From: Burkholderia ubonensis
GTDB taxonomy: Bacteria > Pseudomonadota > Gammaproteobacteria > Burkholderiales > Burkholderiaceae
Length of the DNA: 64,000 nt
Direction: 5' to 3'
Assembly: GCF_902833085.1 (NCBI RefSeq)
Contig: NZ_CADFEB010000009.1
Span: forward strand, 376,503-440,502
Shown here: piece by piece, positions 42,147 through 49,368 of the stretch
Layout of the letters: each line of letters starts with the position of its first letter
How positions within the stretch are numbered: the stretch's first letter is position 1
Program-made: the position numbers and the translations under genes
The notes under the pieces: generated by a model
The model's database searches: none
What the model saw: only the letters and a program-made list of their open reading frames with translations
What the model was told of the DNA's origin: nothing

Positions 42147-43160
42147 ATGCATCACAACGACAAACACAACGAAAAACACAACGAAAAACGACCAGGACAT
42201 ATCGTGCTCAACAACAACGTATTGCGCCAACTCGACTTGCAGGACGTGATGGTGTTTCTGTGCCTGTACGAACACAAGAGCGCGCGCCGCACCGCCGAGG
42301 TGCTGAGCATCAGCCAGCCGACCGTCAGCTATTGCCTGAAGCGGCTGCGCAACTGCTTTCACGACGTGCTGTTCGACGTCGATCACGGCAGCCTCGTGGC
42401 GACGCCGAAAGCCGAGGCGATCGAGCCGTATCTGCGCAACGTGATCGATGCGGTCAACCACTGCGCGGACATGGACGACGACCAGGTCGCCGCGGCGGCG
42501 CACCGCGTGATTCGCGTGTGCGCGCCGGAGTATTTCGAGCTGCTGCTGCTGCCGGGCGTGCTCGAATCGTTCATGAAGCGCGGTCGCGAGACGTCGCTGA
42601 TCGTCGAGCGGCTCGGCCGCGAATTGCCGGTCGAGCGGCTGCTCGCCGGCGAGATCGACTTCGCGACCGGCTTCGGCCCCGGCTATCACCGGCTGCATCC
42701 GGACCTGCAATGGGAGTCGGTGCTGTCCGACACGTTCGTGTGCCTGACCGCATCGCGCAAGCTCGCGCCGACGACGCGCGTGACGCTCGACGAATTCTGC
42801 GACATGCATCACGTGTTTCCGACGCCGTGGATCTCCGAGCGCAACATGATCGACGGCTGGCTCGAGAAGCTCGGGCGCTCGCGCAACATCGTCGCGCGGG
42901 CGAACACGTATCAGGCCTGCCTGAACATCGTCTCGCGGCTGCCGGTCGTGCTGACGCTGCCGCAACGGCTGATTCCGTACCTGTCGATCCCGCCGTCGGT
43001 GCAGATCTGCGACGTGCCGCTCGGCTTTCCGACCTTCACGCTCGACGTGATCTGGGCGACCCAGATGGAAAAGAACCACGACATCCGCAGCATGCGAATG
43101 CTGTTCAAGGATCTCGCGAGCGCGAACGCGCTCGAACCCGGCGCGGCGCACGCGCTCTGA
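42147..43160 (+). CDS. LysR-family regulator beside the TauD/ligase/hemolysin cluster
   Basis: A 337-residue LysR protein. The helix-turn-helix is VMVFLCLYEHKSARRTAEVL and SISQPTVSYCLKRLRNCFHD, of the NodD/LeuO-like branch, followed by a substrate-binding domain. The N terminus carries an odd His/Asn/Lys tract, HHNDKHNEKHNEK, from a tandem 12-bp repeat near 42160-42195. GAGAGG precedes ATG 42147. It is followed by the oxygenase gene on the same strand after a 220-bp gap with an inverted repeat. It is the likely pathway regulator. Confidence 0.88.
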   Translation: MHHNDKHNEKHNEKRPGHIVLNNNVLRQLDLQDVMVFLCLYEHKSARRTAEVLSISQPTVSYCLKRLRNCFHDVLFDVDHGSLVATPKAEAIEPYLRNVIDAVNHCADMDDDQVAAAAHRVIRVCAPEYFELLLLPGVLESFMKRGRETSLIVERLGRELPVERLLAGEIDFATGFGPGYHRLHPDLQWESVLSDTFVCLTASRKLAPTTRVTLDEFCDMHHVFPTPWISERNMIDGWLEKLGRSRNIVARANTYQACLNIVSRLPVVLTLPQRLIPYLSIPPSVQICDVPLGFPTFTLDVIWATQMEKNHDIRSMRMLFKDLASANALEPGAAHAL

Positions 43161-43316
43161 GCGGGCCGCGGCGGCGCGTGCCGGCGGGCGCGCCGCCCGG
43201 CCGATTCTTTCGCGTGAAGAAGCACCCGGCAGGCTTTTTCACGAATCTCTCAACAAAATTACATCCAGCTTTTAATTTTTAAAACGGCGTGCCGCTTCGT
43301 GTCGGTAAATTGAGTG

Positions 43317-43344
43317 GTGTTCGACGAGGCCAAGACTCGAACAC
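43317..43344. promoter_or_regulatory. Inverted repeat in the leader of the oxygenase gene
   Basis: GTGTTCGA-N12-TCGAACAC is a perfect 8-bp dyad, 36 bases before the oxygenase ATG. It could be an operator or an RNA hairpin in the 5' leader. A separate imperfect hairpin (CGTGAAGAAGC with GGCTTTTTCACG) at about 43211-43241 probably ends the LysR transcript. Confidence 0.5.
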
Positions 43345-43379
43345 ACCAAGACTAACCACACTGAGAGTGAGAGGCACAC

Positions 43380-44306
43380 ATGATGGATGTTGACGTAGGC
43401 ACCGCGCAGGTCCACCACAAACCGTTGCCGCGTTTCGGCTTCGAACTGATCGAGAGCCTGGAGCCGGGCCAGAAGGCGATCGATATCGTCGATACCGATC
43501 AGTTGTACGAAAATCTTGCCCACTCGGGCGTCGTGATCTACCGCAACTTCGCGGACACGCTCGAGGATTTCAACCGCTTCGTCAGCCAGCACTCGGCGCG
43601 CGTCACGTTCGATCCGGCGCGCAAGGCGTCGACCGAGAACACCGCGGAAATCGACGCGGGCCACCTCGAGATGGGCCTGCACCAGGAAAACGGCAACCTG
43701 CCGTTCACGCCGGACCTGCAGTGGTTCTTCTGCCTCGAGCCGGCGCGCGTCGGCTCGGAGACGACGATTTGCGACGGCCTGCGCGTGCTGCACGAGCTGT
43801 CGCCGGCCACCCGCCGCCTGTTCGAGCAGCGCAAGATCAAGTACGCGCGCCGCATTCCCTGGCCGAACGTGCAGCGGTTCCTGAGCATCGAGCTGCAGGT
43901 GAGCGCGCATGAGGTGAACGACACGCATCTCGAAGTCGTCAACCAGCGCGTGCCGGGCCAGCACTACCGCCGGCTCGATCAGTTCCTCGTGTCGTCCGAA
44001 CGCGTGACGGATGCGATCACCACGAGCTGCTTCTCCGGCCGCCGCGCGTTCTGCAATTCGCTGCTCGGCCCGAGCGTGAACTACGAACCGCCGCTCATCA
44101 CGTGGGAAGACGGCACCGACATCGATTTCGAGGTGTGGGACGAAATCAAGGACGTGACCGCACGCTACACGTACGACCTGTTCTGGAACAAGGGCGACAT
44201 CGTCGTGATCGACAACACCCGCGTGATGCACGGCCGCCGCCGCCTCGCGGACACGGGCCGCCGGATCTTCGGCGCCCAAAGCTATCGCAAAGGAGCCATT
44301 GCATGA
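43380..44306 (+). CDS. TauD-like Fe(II)/2-oxoglutarate-dependent oxygenase
   Basis: A 308-residue cupin-fold oxygenase. The facial triad is His101-x-Glu103 (LHQENGN; Glu in place of the more common Asp) with distal His284 (DNTRVMHGR), and a 2-oxoglutarate-binding Arg at 293/294 (DTGRRIFGA). SVNYEPPLITWEDGTDIDF has the TauD/CAS-like form. It would hydroxylate or desaturate a small acid or amino acid. Its end overlaps the ligase gene by four bases (ATGA), so both act in one pathway. The substrate is unknown. Confidence 0.88.
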   Translation: MMDVDVGTAQVHHKPLPRFGFELIESLEPGQKAIDIVDTDQLYENLAHSGVVIYRNFADTLEDFNRFVSQHSARVTFDPARKASTENTAEIDAGHLEMGLHQENGNLPFTPDLQWFFCLEPARVGSETTICDGLRVLHELSPATRRLFEQRKIKYARRIPWPNVQRFLSIELQVSAHEVNDTHLEVVNQRVPGQHYRRLDQFLVSSERVTDAITTSCFSGRRAFCNSLLGPSVNYEPPLITWEDGTDIDFEVWDEIKDVTARYTYDLFWNKGDIVVIDNTRVMHGRRRLADTGRRIFGAQSYRKGAIA

Positions 44307-45778
44307 TCAGCGCACTTCTCGAACGTCATTTCGCCGAAGCACAGGACCGGATCGTCGTGCGCGAAATGGAAGGCCGCGACTATTCGCTCGCGGAACTGCG
44401 CGCCGACGTGGAGCGCATCGCCGCGACGCTGCAGGACGTGTACGGCGATTGCAGCGGGCTCGTGTTCGGGATCGCCGCCCGCTCGAGCTACACGTGGGTC
44501 GCGACGATGCTGGCGATCTTCCGCGTGAAGGCCGTGCTGCTGCCGGTGCCGATCGAATTCTCCGACGAGCAGATCGGCAGCCTGCTGCACAAGGCCACCG
44601 CGATCTTCGCGCAGGATGCGCACACCGCGGCGCGCATCAGCGCGATCCTGCCCGGCATCGCGTGCCTCGACGCCGCGAGCGAACGCAGCGCGTGGCCCGC
44701 GCAGGGCGCGCCGGCCGGCGAGCGGATCGAGCCCGGCATCTGCGGGATCATCCATACGTCCGGCACGACGTCCAAGCCGAAGGGCGTGAAGATCCGCGAC
44801 GAGGCGGTCGGCCTGCTCGTGACGAACGTGCTGAAGCGCGTGCCGCAGGCGCCGCTCGACTACCTGTCGATCGTGCCGATGAGCCTGCTGATCGAACAGG
44901 TGCTCGGCGTGTTCCTGCCGATCCTGTCCGGCGGCTCGCTGACGCTGATGCCGGCGCGCTATGCCGAGTACGGCGCGCGCAGCGGCAATGCGCGCGACTA
45001 CCTGGGCCTGATCGCGCAGGTCGATCCGAACTTCCTGTACCTGCCGCCGAAGCTGCTCGAGGAAGCCGACGCGCTGCTCGAATCGACGAGCGTCACGAGC
45101 CTGTTCGGCCGCCGCAATCCGCACATCATCACCGGCGGCGCGAAGATTCCGGCCACCGTGCTCGAATCGCTCGACAAGCGCGGCGTGCAGGTCTACGAAG
45201 CGTACGGCCTGAGCGAGAACAGCTCGATCATCTCGCTGAACCATCCGGGGCATCGCCGCATCGGCTCCGCCGGCCCGCTGCTCGACGGCATCGTGCCGAC
45301 GATCGTCGACGGCGAGCTGCGCGTGCTCACCCCGACGCTGTGCGCCGGCTACTACAACTCGGACGACACGTCGTGCGAGCTGACCGACGGCTACCTGCAC
45401 ACGGGCGACATCGCGGAGATCGTCGACGGCTACCTGTACATCACCGGCCGCAAGAAGCACGTGATCATCCTGTCGACGGCCCGCAACATCTCGCCGGAGT
45501 GGGTCGAGACGGTCTACAAGGAAAGCGCGCTGATCGACGACATCGTCGTGTTCGGCGAAGGCCGGGAGGAGCCGGCGGCGATCGTGCTGTCGCAGCACGA
45601 CGAGGCGGCGATTCGCGGCGAGATGGCGCGCCTCGAGCCGCGGCTCGCGGATTTCGCGCGGGTGCGGCGCGTGCGGGTGGTGGCCGACATCGAGCGCTTC
45701 CGCAAGGACTATTACACGGTCACGGGCCGGCCGCGCCGGCAACTGATCGAGCGCGATCTCGCGGCGTCGCTGTACTGA
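44303..45778 (+). CDS. AMP-forming acyl/aryl ligase (ANL superfamily)
   Basis: A 491-residue adenylating enzyme. The P-loop TSGTTSKPKG is at residues 152-161; YEAYGLSENS is motif A5, and YLHTGDIAEIVDGYLYITGR covers A7-A8. In motif A10 the usual catalytic Lys (NGKxxR) is Arg476 (TVTGRPRR). AAGGAG lies before the ATG. There is no carrier-protein domain fused and no stand-alone carrier nearby. It should activate a carboxylic acid, perhaps for transfer by the adjacent GNAT-like hemolysin-family protein. Either CoA or a direct amine acceptor is possible. Confidence 0.88.
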   Translation: MISALLERHFAEAQDRIVVREMEGRDYSLAELRADVERIAATLQDVYGDCSGLVFGIAARSSYTWVATMLAIFRVKAVLLPVPIEFSDEQIGSLLHKATAIFAQDAHTAARISAILPGIACLDAASERSAWPAQGAPAGERIEPGICGIIHTSGTTSKPKGVKIRDEAVGLLVTNVLKRVPQAPLDYLSIVPMSLLIEQVLGVFLPILSGGSLTLMPARYAEYGARSGNARDYLGLIAQVDPNFLYLPPKLLEEADALLESTSVTSLFGRRNPHIITGGAKIPATVLESLDKRGVQVYEAYGLSENSSIISLNHPGHRRIGSAGPLLDGIVPTIVDGELRVLTPTLCAGYYNSDDTSCELTDGYLHTGDIAEIVDGYLYITGRKKHVIILSTARNISPEWVETVYKESALIDDIVVFGEGREEPAAIVLSQHDEAAIRGEMARLEPRLADFARVRRVRVVADIERFRKDYYTVTGRPRRQLIERDLAASLY

Positions 45779-45791
45779 TCGGGAGCCGAAC

Positions 45792-46418
45792 GTGCACATC
45801 GTACGAACTTTCCATCCGGGGCAGGCCGCTTATCGCGCGATGCAGCTGGCGGTCGCCCAGAACTACTACCAGGCGCACGGCGCGCGTCCGGAGCCGCGTC
45901 CCGACCAGTTCTGGTGCCTGACCGACCGCGCGATGACGCTGCCCGGCTACGCGTGCGTCGGATTGAGCTGGGGCGACAGCGCCCCGCTCTTCTCGGAGCA
46001 CTATCTGGACGAGTCGCTGACGCACCTGTACGGGCTGTCGCGCGCGGAGCTCGTCGAACTCGGGCAGTTCTCGTCGTTCGGCTCGAAGGGCGCGGGGCGC
46101 TACCTGATCGCGAACGTGTTCCGCACGCTCGCCCAGCATCACTACCGGTACGTGCTGATGACGGCGACCGAGCGGGTGCGGCACATCGTGCAGTCGCTGC
46201 AGATCGGCTATGACGATCTCGGTCACGCATGCGTGAGCCGCGTGCGCGACCAGCACGTCGACTGGGGCACGTACTACGACAACGCGCCGCGCGTGATCAT
46301 GGTGAAGATCGGCGGCATGGCCGCGCGCGACGAGCTGCCCGCCTGGAGCCCGCTCGACGACAAGCCGCCGCCGCGCTGCGCTTCCCGGCACGTCGCGCTC
46401 GCCGCGACCGGTCATTGA
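45792..46418 (+). CDS. Thermostable-hemolysin family (GNAT-like) protein
   Basis: A 208-residue protein matching the thermostable hemolysin family: SAPLFSEHYLDESLTHLYG, ELVELGQFSSFGSKGAGRYL, FRTLAQHHYRYVLMTATERV and RHIVQSLQIGYDDLGHACV. The fold resembles N-acyltransferases and AHL synthases, so an acyltransferase role may be truer than lysis. The start is GTG 45792, with GGGAG 8 bases before. A disordered C-terminal tail follows DELPAWSPLDDKPPP. It directly follows the ligase, consistent with transfer of the activated acyl group (inference). Confidence 0.82.
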   Translation: MHIVRTFHPGQAAYRAMQLAVAQNYYQAHGARPEPRPDQFWCLTDRAMTLPGYACVGLSWGDSAPLFSEHYLDESLTHLYGLSRAELVELGQFSSFGSKGAGRYLIANVFRTLAQHHYRYVLMTATERVRHIVQSLQIGYDDLGHACVSRVRDQHVDWGTYYDNAPRVIMVKIGGMAARDELPAWSPLDDKPPPRCASRHVALAATGH

Positions 46419-46475
46419 TCCCGGTGGGCCGTGCGCTTCGGCGCCGGCCCGCCTCGTTACATCTGGAACGTCCCC

Positions 46476-47666
46476 ATGTCCGATTCCAAACAATACGAAA
46501 ACTTTCTCGTGTTCCTGGCGCCGCTGATCAACAGCGTCGGCGGGATCGCGATCGACCTGTACGCGCCGAGCATTCCGGCGATCGGCCACGAGCTCGGCGT
46601 CGCGCCGAGCATGATGCAGAACACGATCACCATCACGCTCGTGTTCTATGCGCTCGGCCAGCTCGCGTTCGGCATGCTCGCCGACTGGTGGGGGCGCCGG
46701 CCGTCCGTACTGGCCGGCCTCGCGCTGTTCATCGCGGGCAGCGCGCTCGCGGTGGCCGCGCCGTCGTTCGAGGCGCTGATGATCGGTCGCGCGATCCAGG
46801 GCTTCGCGATCGGGTCATGCCAGGTGGTCGCGCGCGCCGTGCTCGTCGATACCGTGAAGGGCGACCGTTTCCGCGTCGCGATCGTCTACCTGAGTCTCGC
46901 GTTCGGGCTCGGCCCGGTGATCGCGCCGTACGTCGGCGGGATCGTGCAGGAGATGGCGGGCTGGCGCTGGAATTTCGTCGTCTACTGCGGCTACGGGCTC
47001 GTCGTGCTGTCGTTCGCGTTCGCGGGGCTGCGCGAGTCGCTGCGGCCCGAGATGCGGCGCACGCCGGCGCAAACGATAGCGGGCTACCGCGAGATCCTGT
47101 CCGATCCGCATTTCCTGTCCGCCGTCGGGATGCTCGGGATGAGCTTCTCGGCGTTCCTGATGTGGAACGTGATCGGGCCGTACATCGTGCAGCATCGCCT
47201 CGGTCACAGCGCGTCGTACTTCGGATCGACGGCGCTCGCCGTCGGCCTGTGCTACCTCGGCGGCACGACGCTGAACCGCAGCCTGATCAAGCGCTACAGC
47301 GGCGAGCAGCTGATGCGCGGCGGGATCGTGCTGTTCGCGCTCGGCGTCGCGTGCGTCGCGTCGAGCGGCACCGCGCTCGTGCTCGTCACCGCGCTCGGCG
47401 GGATCATGCTGATCGCATTCGCGCAGGGCTTCATCTTCTCGAACGCGATGGCCCGCTCGATGGCGCTGTTTCCGGGGCGCGCGGGCGCCGCGGCGAGCCT
47501 GCAGGGCTGCCTGATGCTGGTGCTCGGGTCGCTCGCGTCGGGCATCGTGAGCGCGCTGCCGATCGCGACCAACGCGGCGATCGCGGTGATGTTCCTGTGC
47601 CTGCTGGGCGTGACCTCGTTCGCGTTCCGGCAACTGCATCGCCTGCACGTTCAGGTGGCGCGATGA
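46476..47666 (+). CDS. Bcr/CflA-type MFS drug exporter
   Basis: A 396-residue twelve-helix MFS protein: IDLYAPSIPAIGHELGVAPS in helix 1, GMLADWWGRRPSVLAGLALF as the loop motif, GFAIGSCQVVARAVLVD in helix 4 and GPVIAPYVGGIVQEMAGWRW in helix 5. These are drug:H+ antiporter (DHA1, Bcr/CflA) marks. Packed between the hemolysin-family gene and DoxX, it probably exports the cluster's product. ATG 46476 is 57 bases after the previous stop. Confidence 0.87.
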   Translation: MSDSKQYENFLVFLAPLINSVGGIAIDLYAPSIPAIGHELGVAPSMMQNTITITLVFYALGQLAFGMLADWWGRRPSVLAGLALFIAGSALAVAAPSFEALMIGRAIQGFAIGSCQVVARAVLVDTVKGDRFRVAIVYLSLAFGLGPVIAPYVGGIVQEMAGWRWNFVVYCGYGLVVLSFAFAGLRESLRPEMRRTPAQTIAGYREILSDPHFLSAVGMLGMSFSAFLMWNVIGPYIVQHRLGHSASYFGSTALAVGLCYLGGTTLNRSLIKRYSGEQLMRGGIVLFALGVACVASSGTALVLVTALGGIMLIAFAQGFIFSNAMARSMALFPGRAGAAASLQGCLMLVLGSLASGIVSALPIATNAAIAVMFLCLLGVTSFAFRQLHRLHVQVAR

Positions 47667-48097
47667 GGGCGGCCGCCGCGCTCGCGCTGCGCGTCGTGCT
47701 CGGCGTGTTCTGGGCGTGGGCCGGGCTGTCGAAGCTCGCCGGGAGCTTCGACGCCGCGCCGTTCCTCGCGGCCGCGGCCACCCGCTCCGCCGCGGCGCCC
47801 GACGCGGTGCGGCTCGCGCTCGTCGACGCGATCGGCCGGTTCGCGCTGCCGCACGTCGCCGCGATCAACGTCGCGGTGCCGTGGCTCGAGCTCGGCGCGG
47901 GCCTGTCGATCCTGCTCGGCATCGCGGCCGGCTGGGGGATCGCCGCGGCCGCCGCGATGTCCGCGCTGTTCCTGATGTGCGGGGCCGTGAGCACGAACCC
48001 GCTGCTGCTGCTCGGCGCCGTGCTGCTCGCGATGTGGCATCCGTATGCGCGCGCGTGGTCCCTTGACGCGCTGCGCCCGCTCACTCCCCGATCCTGA
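47663..48097 (+). CDS. DoxX-like inner-membrane protein, end of the cluster
   Basis: A 144-residue four-helix protein: ALRVVLGVFWAWAGLSKLAG, AAINVAVPWLELGAGLSILL and TNPLLLLGAVLLAMWHPYAR, consistent with DoxX/MauE-like proteins. Its ATG overlaps the MFS stop (ATGA), so it belongs to the same operon. It may provide a redox or quinone link for the oxygenase step (inference). The strong terminator at 48119 closes the operon. Confidence 0.8.
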   Translation: MRAAAALALRVVLGVFWAWAGLSKLAGSFDAAPFLAAAATRSAAAPDAVRLALVDAIGRFALPHVAAINVAVPWLELGAGLSILLGIAAGWGIAAAAAMSALFLMCGAVSTNPLLLLGAVLLAMWHPYARAWSLDALRPLTPRS

Positions 48098-48118
48098 CCA
48101 CGGCGGTGGGCGCTTTCA

Positions 48119-48161
48119 GGCCGCACGTCCGGTTGCCTCCGGACGTGCGGCTCTTTTTTTT
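48119..48161 (+). terminator. Strong terminator closing the TauD/ligase/hemolysin operon
   Basis: A perfect 12-bp stem, CCGCACGTCCGG (48121-48132) with CCGGACGTGCGG (48139-48150), is followed by CTCTTTTTTTT. It separates the cluster from the RND pump operon. Confidence 0.9.
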
Positions 48162-48204
48162 CGTACGGACGCCGCACGAAATATTTAAACGGGCCTTCAA
48201 AAAT

Positions 48205-48236
48205 TTGACATCTGGCGCGTGTGGGCCCGACCACAC
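48205..48236 (+). promoter_or_regulatory. Promoter/operator region of the RND pump operon
   Basis: TTGACA (48205-48210) is a perfect -35 hexamer, though no good -10 is obvious. Immediately downstream GTGTGG (48219-48224) and CCACAC (48231-48236) form a 6-bp inverted repeat suited to a repressor. No regulator gene lies beside the pump. Confidence 0.45.
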
Positions 48237-48270
48237 TGACACCATGACTCACTTGATCGGGAAGATTCCC

Positions 48271-49368
48271 ATGAGACGCTCAACGTTCTATACCGTCGGC
48301 GCGCTGGCCGTCCTGTTCGGCGCGCTGTTCCTGTGGCGCATGGAACGCGTGTCGGCCGCCGACCGGCCGGCCGCGCCCGCAGCGCCGCTGCCTGTCGAAA
48401 CCGTCGTCGTCGCGCCGCGCGCCGATCAGCCGTCGCTCGATGCGGTCGGTTCGCTCGAAGCGGTGCGGCAGGTGACGATCGCGCCGGAAGTCGCCGGGCG
48501 CGTCGTCGACATCCGCTTCGTCGCGGGCTCGCGCGTGAGCGCCGGGCAGCCGCTCGTGCAGCTCTACGATGCGCCCGAGCAGGCGAAGCTCGCCGGGCTG
48601 CAGGCGAAAGCCGACTACACGCGCCGGCAGTTCGCGCGCGCCGAGCAGCTCGTGCCGAACGGCGCCGAACCGAAGGCGACCTTCGACGCGCGCCGCTACG
48701 AGCTCGATGCCGCGCGCGCCGACATCCGCGAGACGCAGGCCGTGATCACGCAGAAGCTGATCCGCGCGCCGTTCTCCGGCGTGATCGGCCTGCGGCGCGT
48801 GAACCTCGGCCAGTACCTGAATCCGGGCGATGCAATCGTGACGCTCACCGATCTCGATGCGCTGCACGCGAACTTCACGGTGCCGCAGAAGGCGCTGAGC
48901 CGCGTCGCGCTCGGACAAGCCGTGCGCGTGACGACGGACGCCTACCCGGGCCGCACCTTCGAAGGGCGCGTGACCGCGATCGAGCCGCAGGTCGGCGACG
49001 AGACCCGCAACATCACCGTGCAGGCGACCGTGGCCAACGCCGACCAGCTGCTGCGCCCGGGCATGTACATCGATGCGCACCTGGCGCTGCCGGGCCGCGA
49101 CGCGGTGATCAGCGTGCCGGATACCGCGGTGCAGACGTCGCAGGCGGGCGACAGCGTCGTCGTGGTCGAGCAGCGCGACGCGCGCGGCGTCGGCGTGGCG
49201 CGCGTGCGCCAGGTGCGCATCGGCGCGCGCGACCGGGGCCGCATCGTCGTCGAGGACGGGCTGCGCGCCGGCGACGTGGTCGTGACGACCGGGCAGCTGC
49301 GCGTCGCGCCGGGCGCGAAGGTGCAGGCGCTCGCCGATGCGTCCGCGCAACGGGAGAGCGTGCGATGA
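48271..49368 (+). CDS. RND efflux membrane-fusion protein
   Basis: A 365-residue periplasmic adaptor with an N-terminal signal anchor (FYTVGALAVLFGALFLW). Lipoyl-like halves (VTIAPEVAGRVVDIRFVAGS, LIRAPFSGVIGLRRVNLGQY) flank an alpha hairpin, then beta-barrel and membrane-proximal domains. There is no lipobox Cys. GGGAAG before ATG 48271 supports this start over ATG 48244. It is first of three overlapping or adjacent genes forming a full tripartite pump. Confidence 0.92.
   Translation: MRRSTFYTVGALAVLFGALFLWRMERVSAADRPAAPAAPLPVETVVVAPRADQPSLDAVGSLEAVRQVTIAPEVAGRVVDIRFVAGSRVSAGQPLVQLYDAPEQAKLAGLQAKADYTRRQFARAEQLVPNGAEPKATFDARRYELDAARADIRETQAVITQKLIRAPFSGVIGLRRVNLGQYLNPGDAIVTLTDLDALHANFTVPQKALSRVALGQAVRVTTDAYPGRTFEGRVTAIEPQVGDETRNITVQATVANADQLLRPGMYIDAHLALPGRDAVISVPDTAVQTSQAGDSVVVVEQRDARGVGVARVRQVRIGARDRGRIVVEDGLRAGDVVVTTGQLRVAPGAKVQALADASAQRESVR

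Noticed and set aside
45792..46418. A LuxI-type AHL synthase
   Set aside because: The fold may be related, but the conserved Arg/Phe/Trp N-terminal pattern of LuxI is absent, the thermostable-hemolysin motifs match better, and no LuxR gene is nearby.
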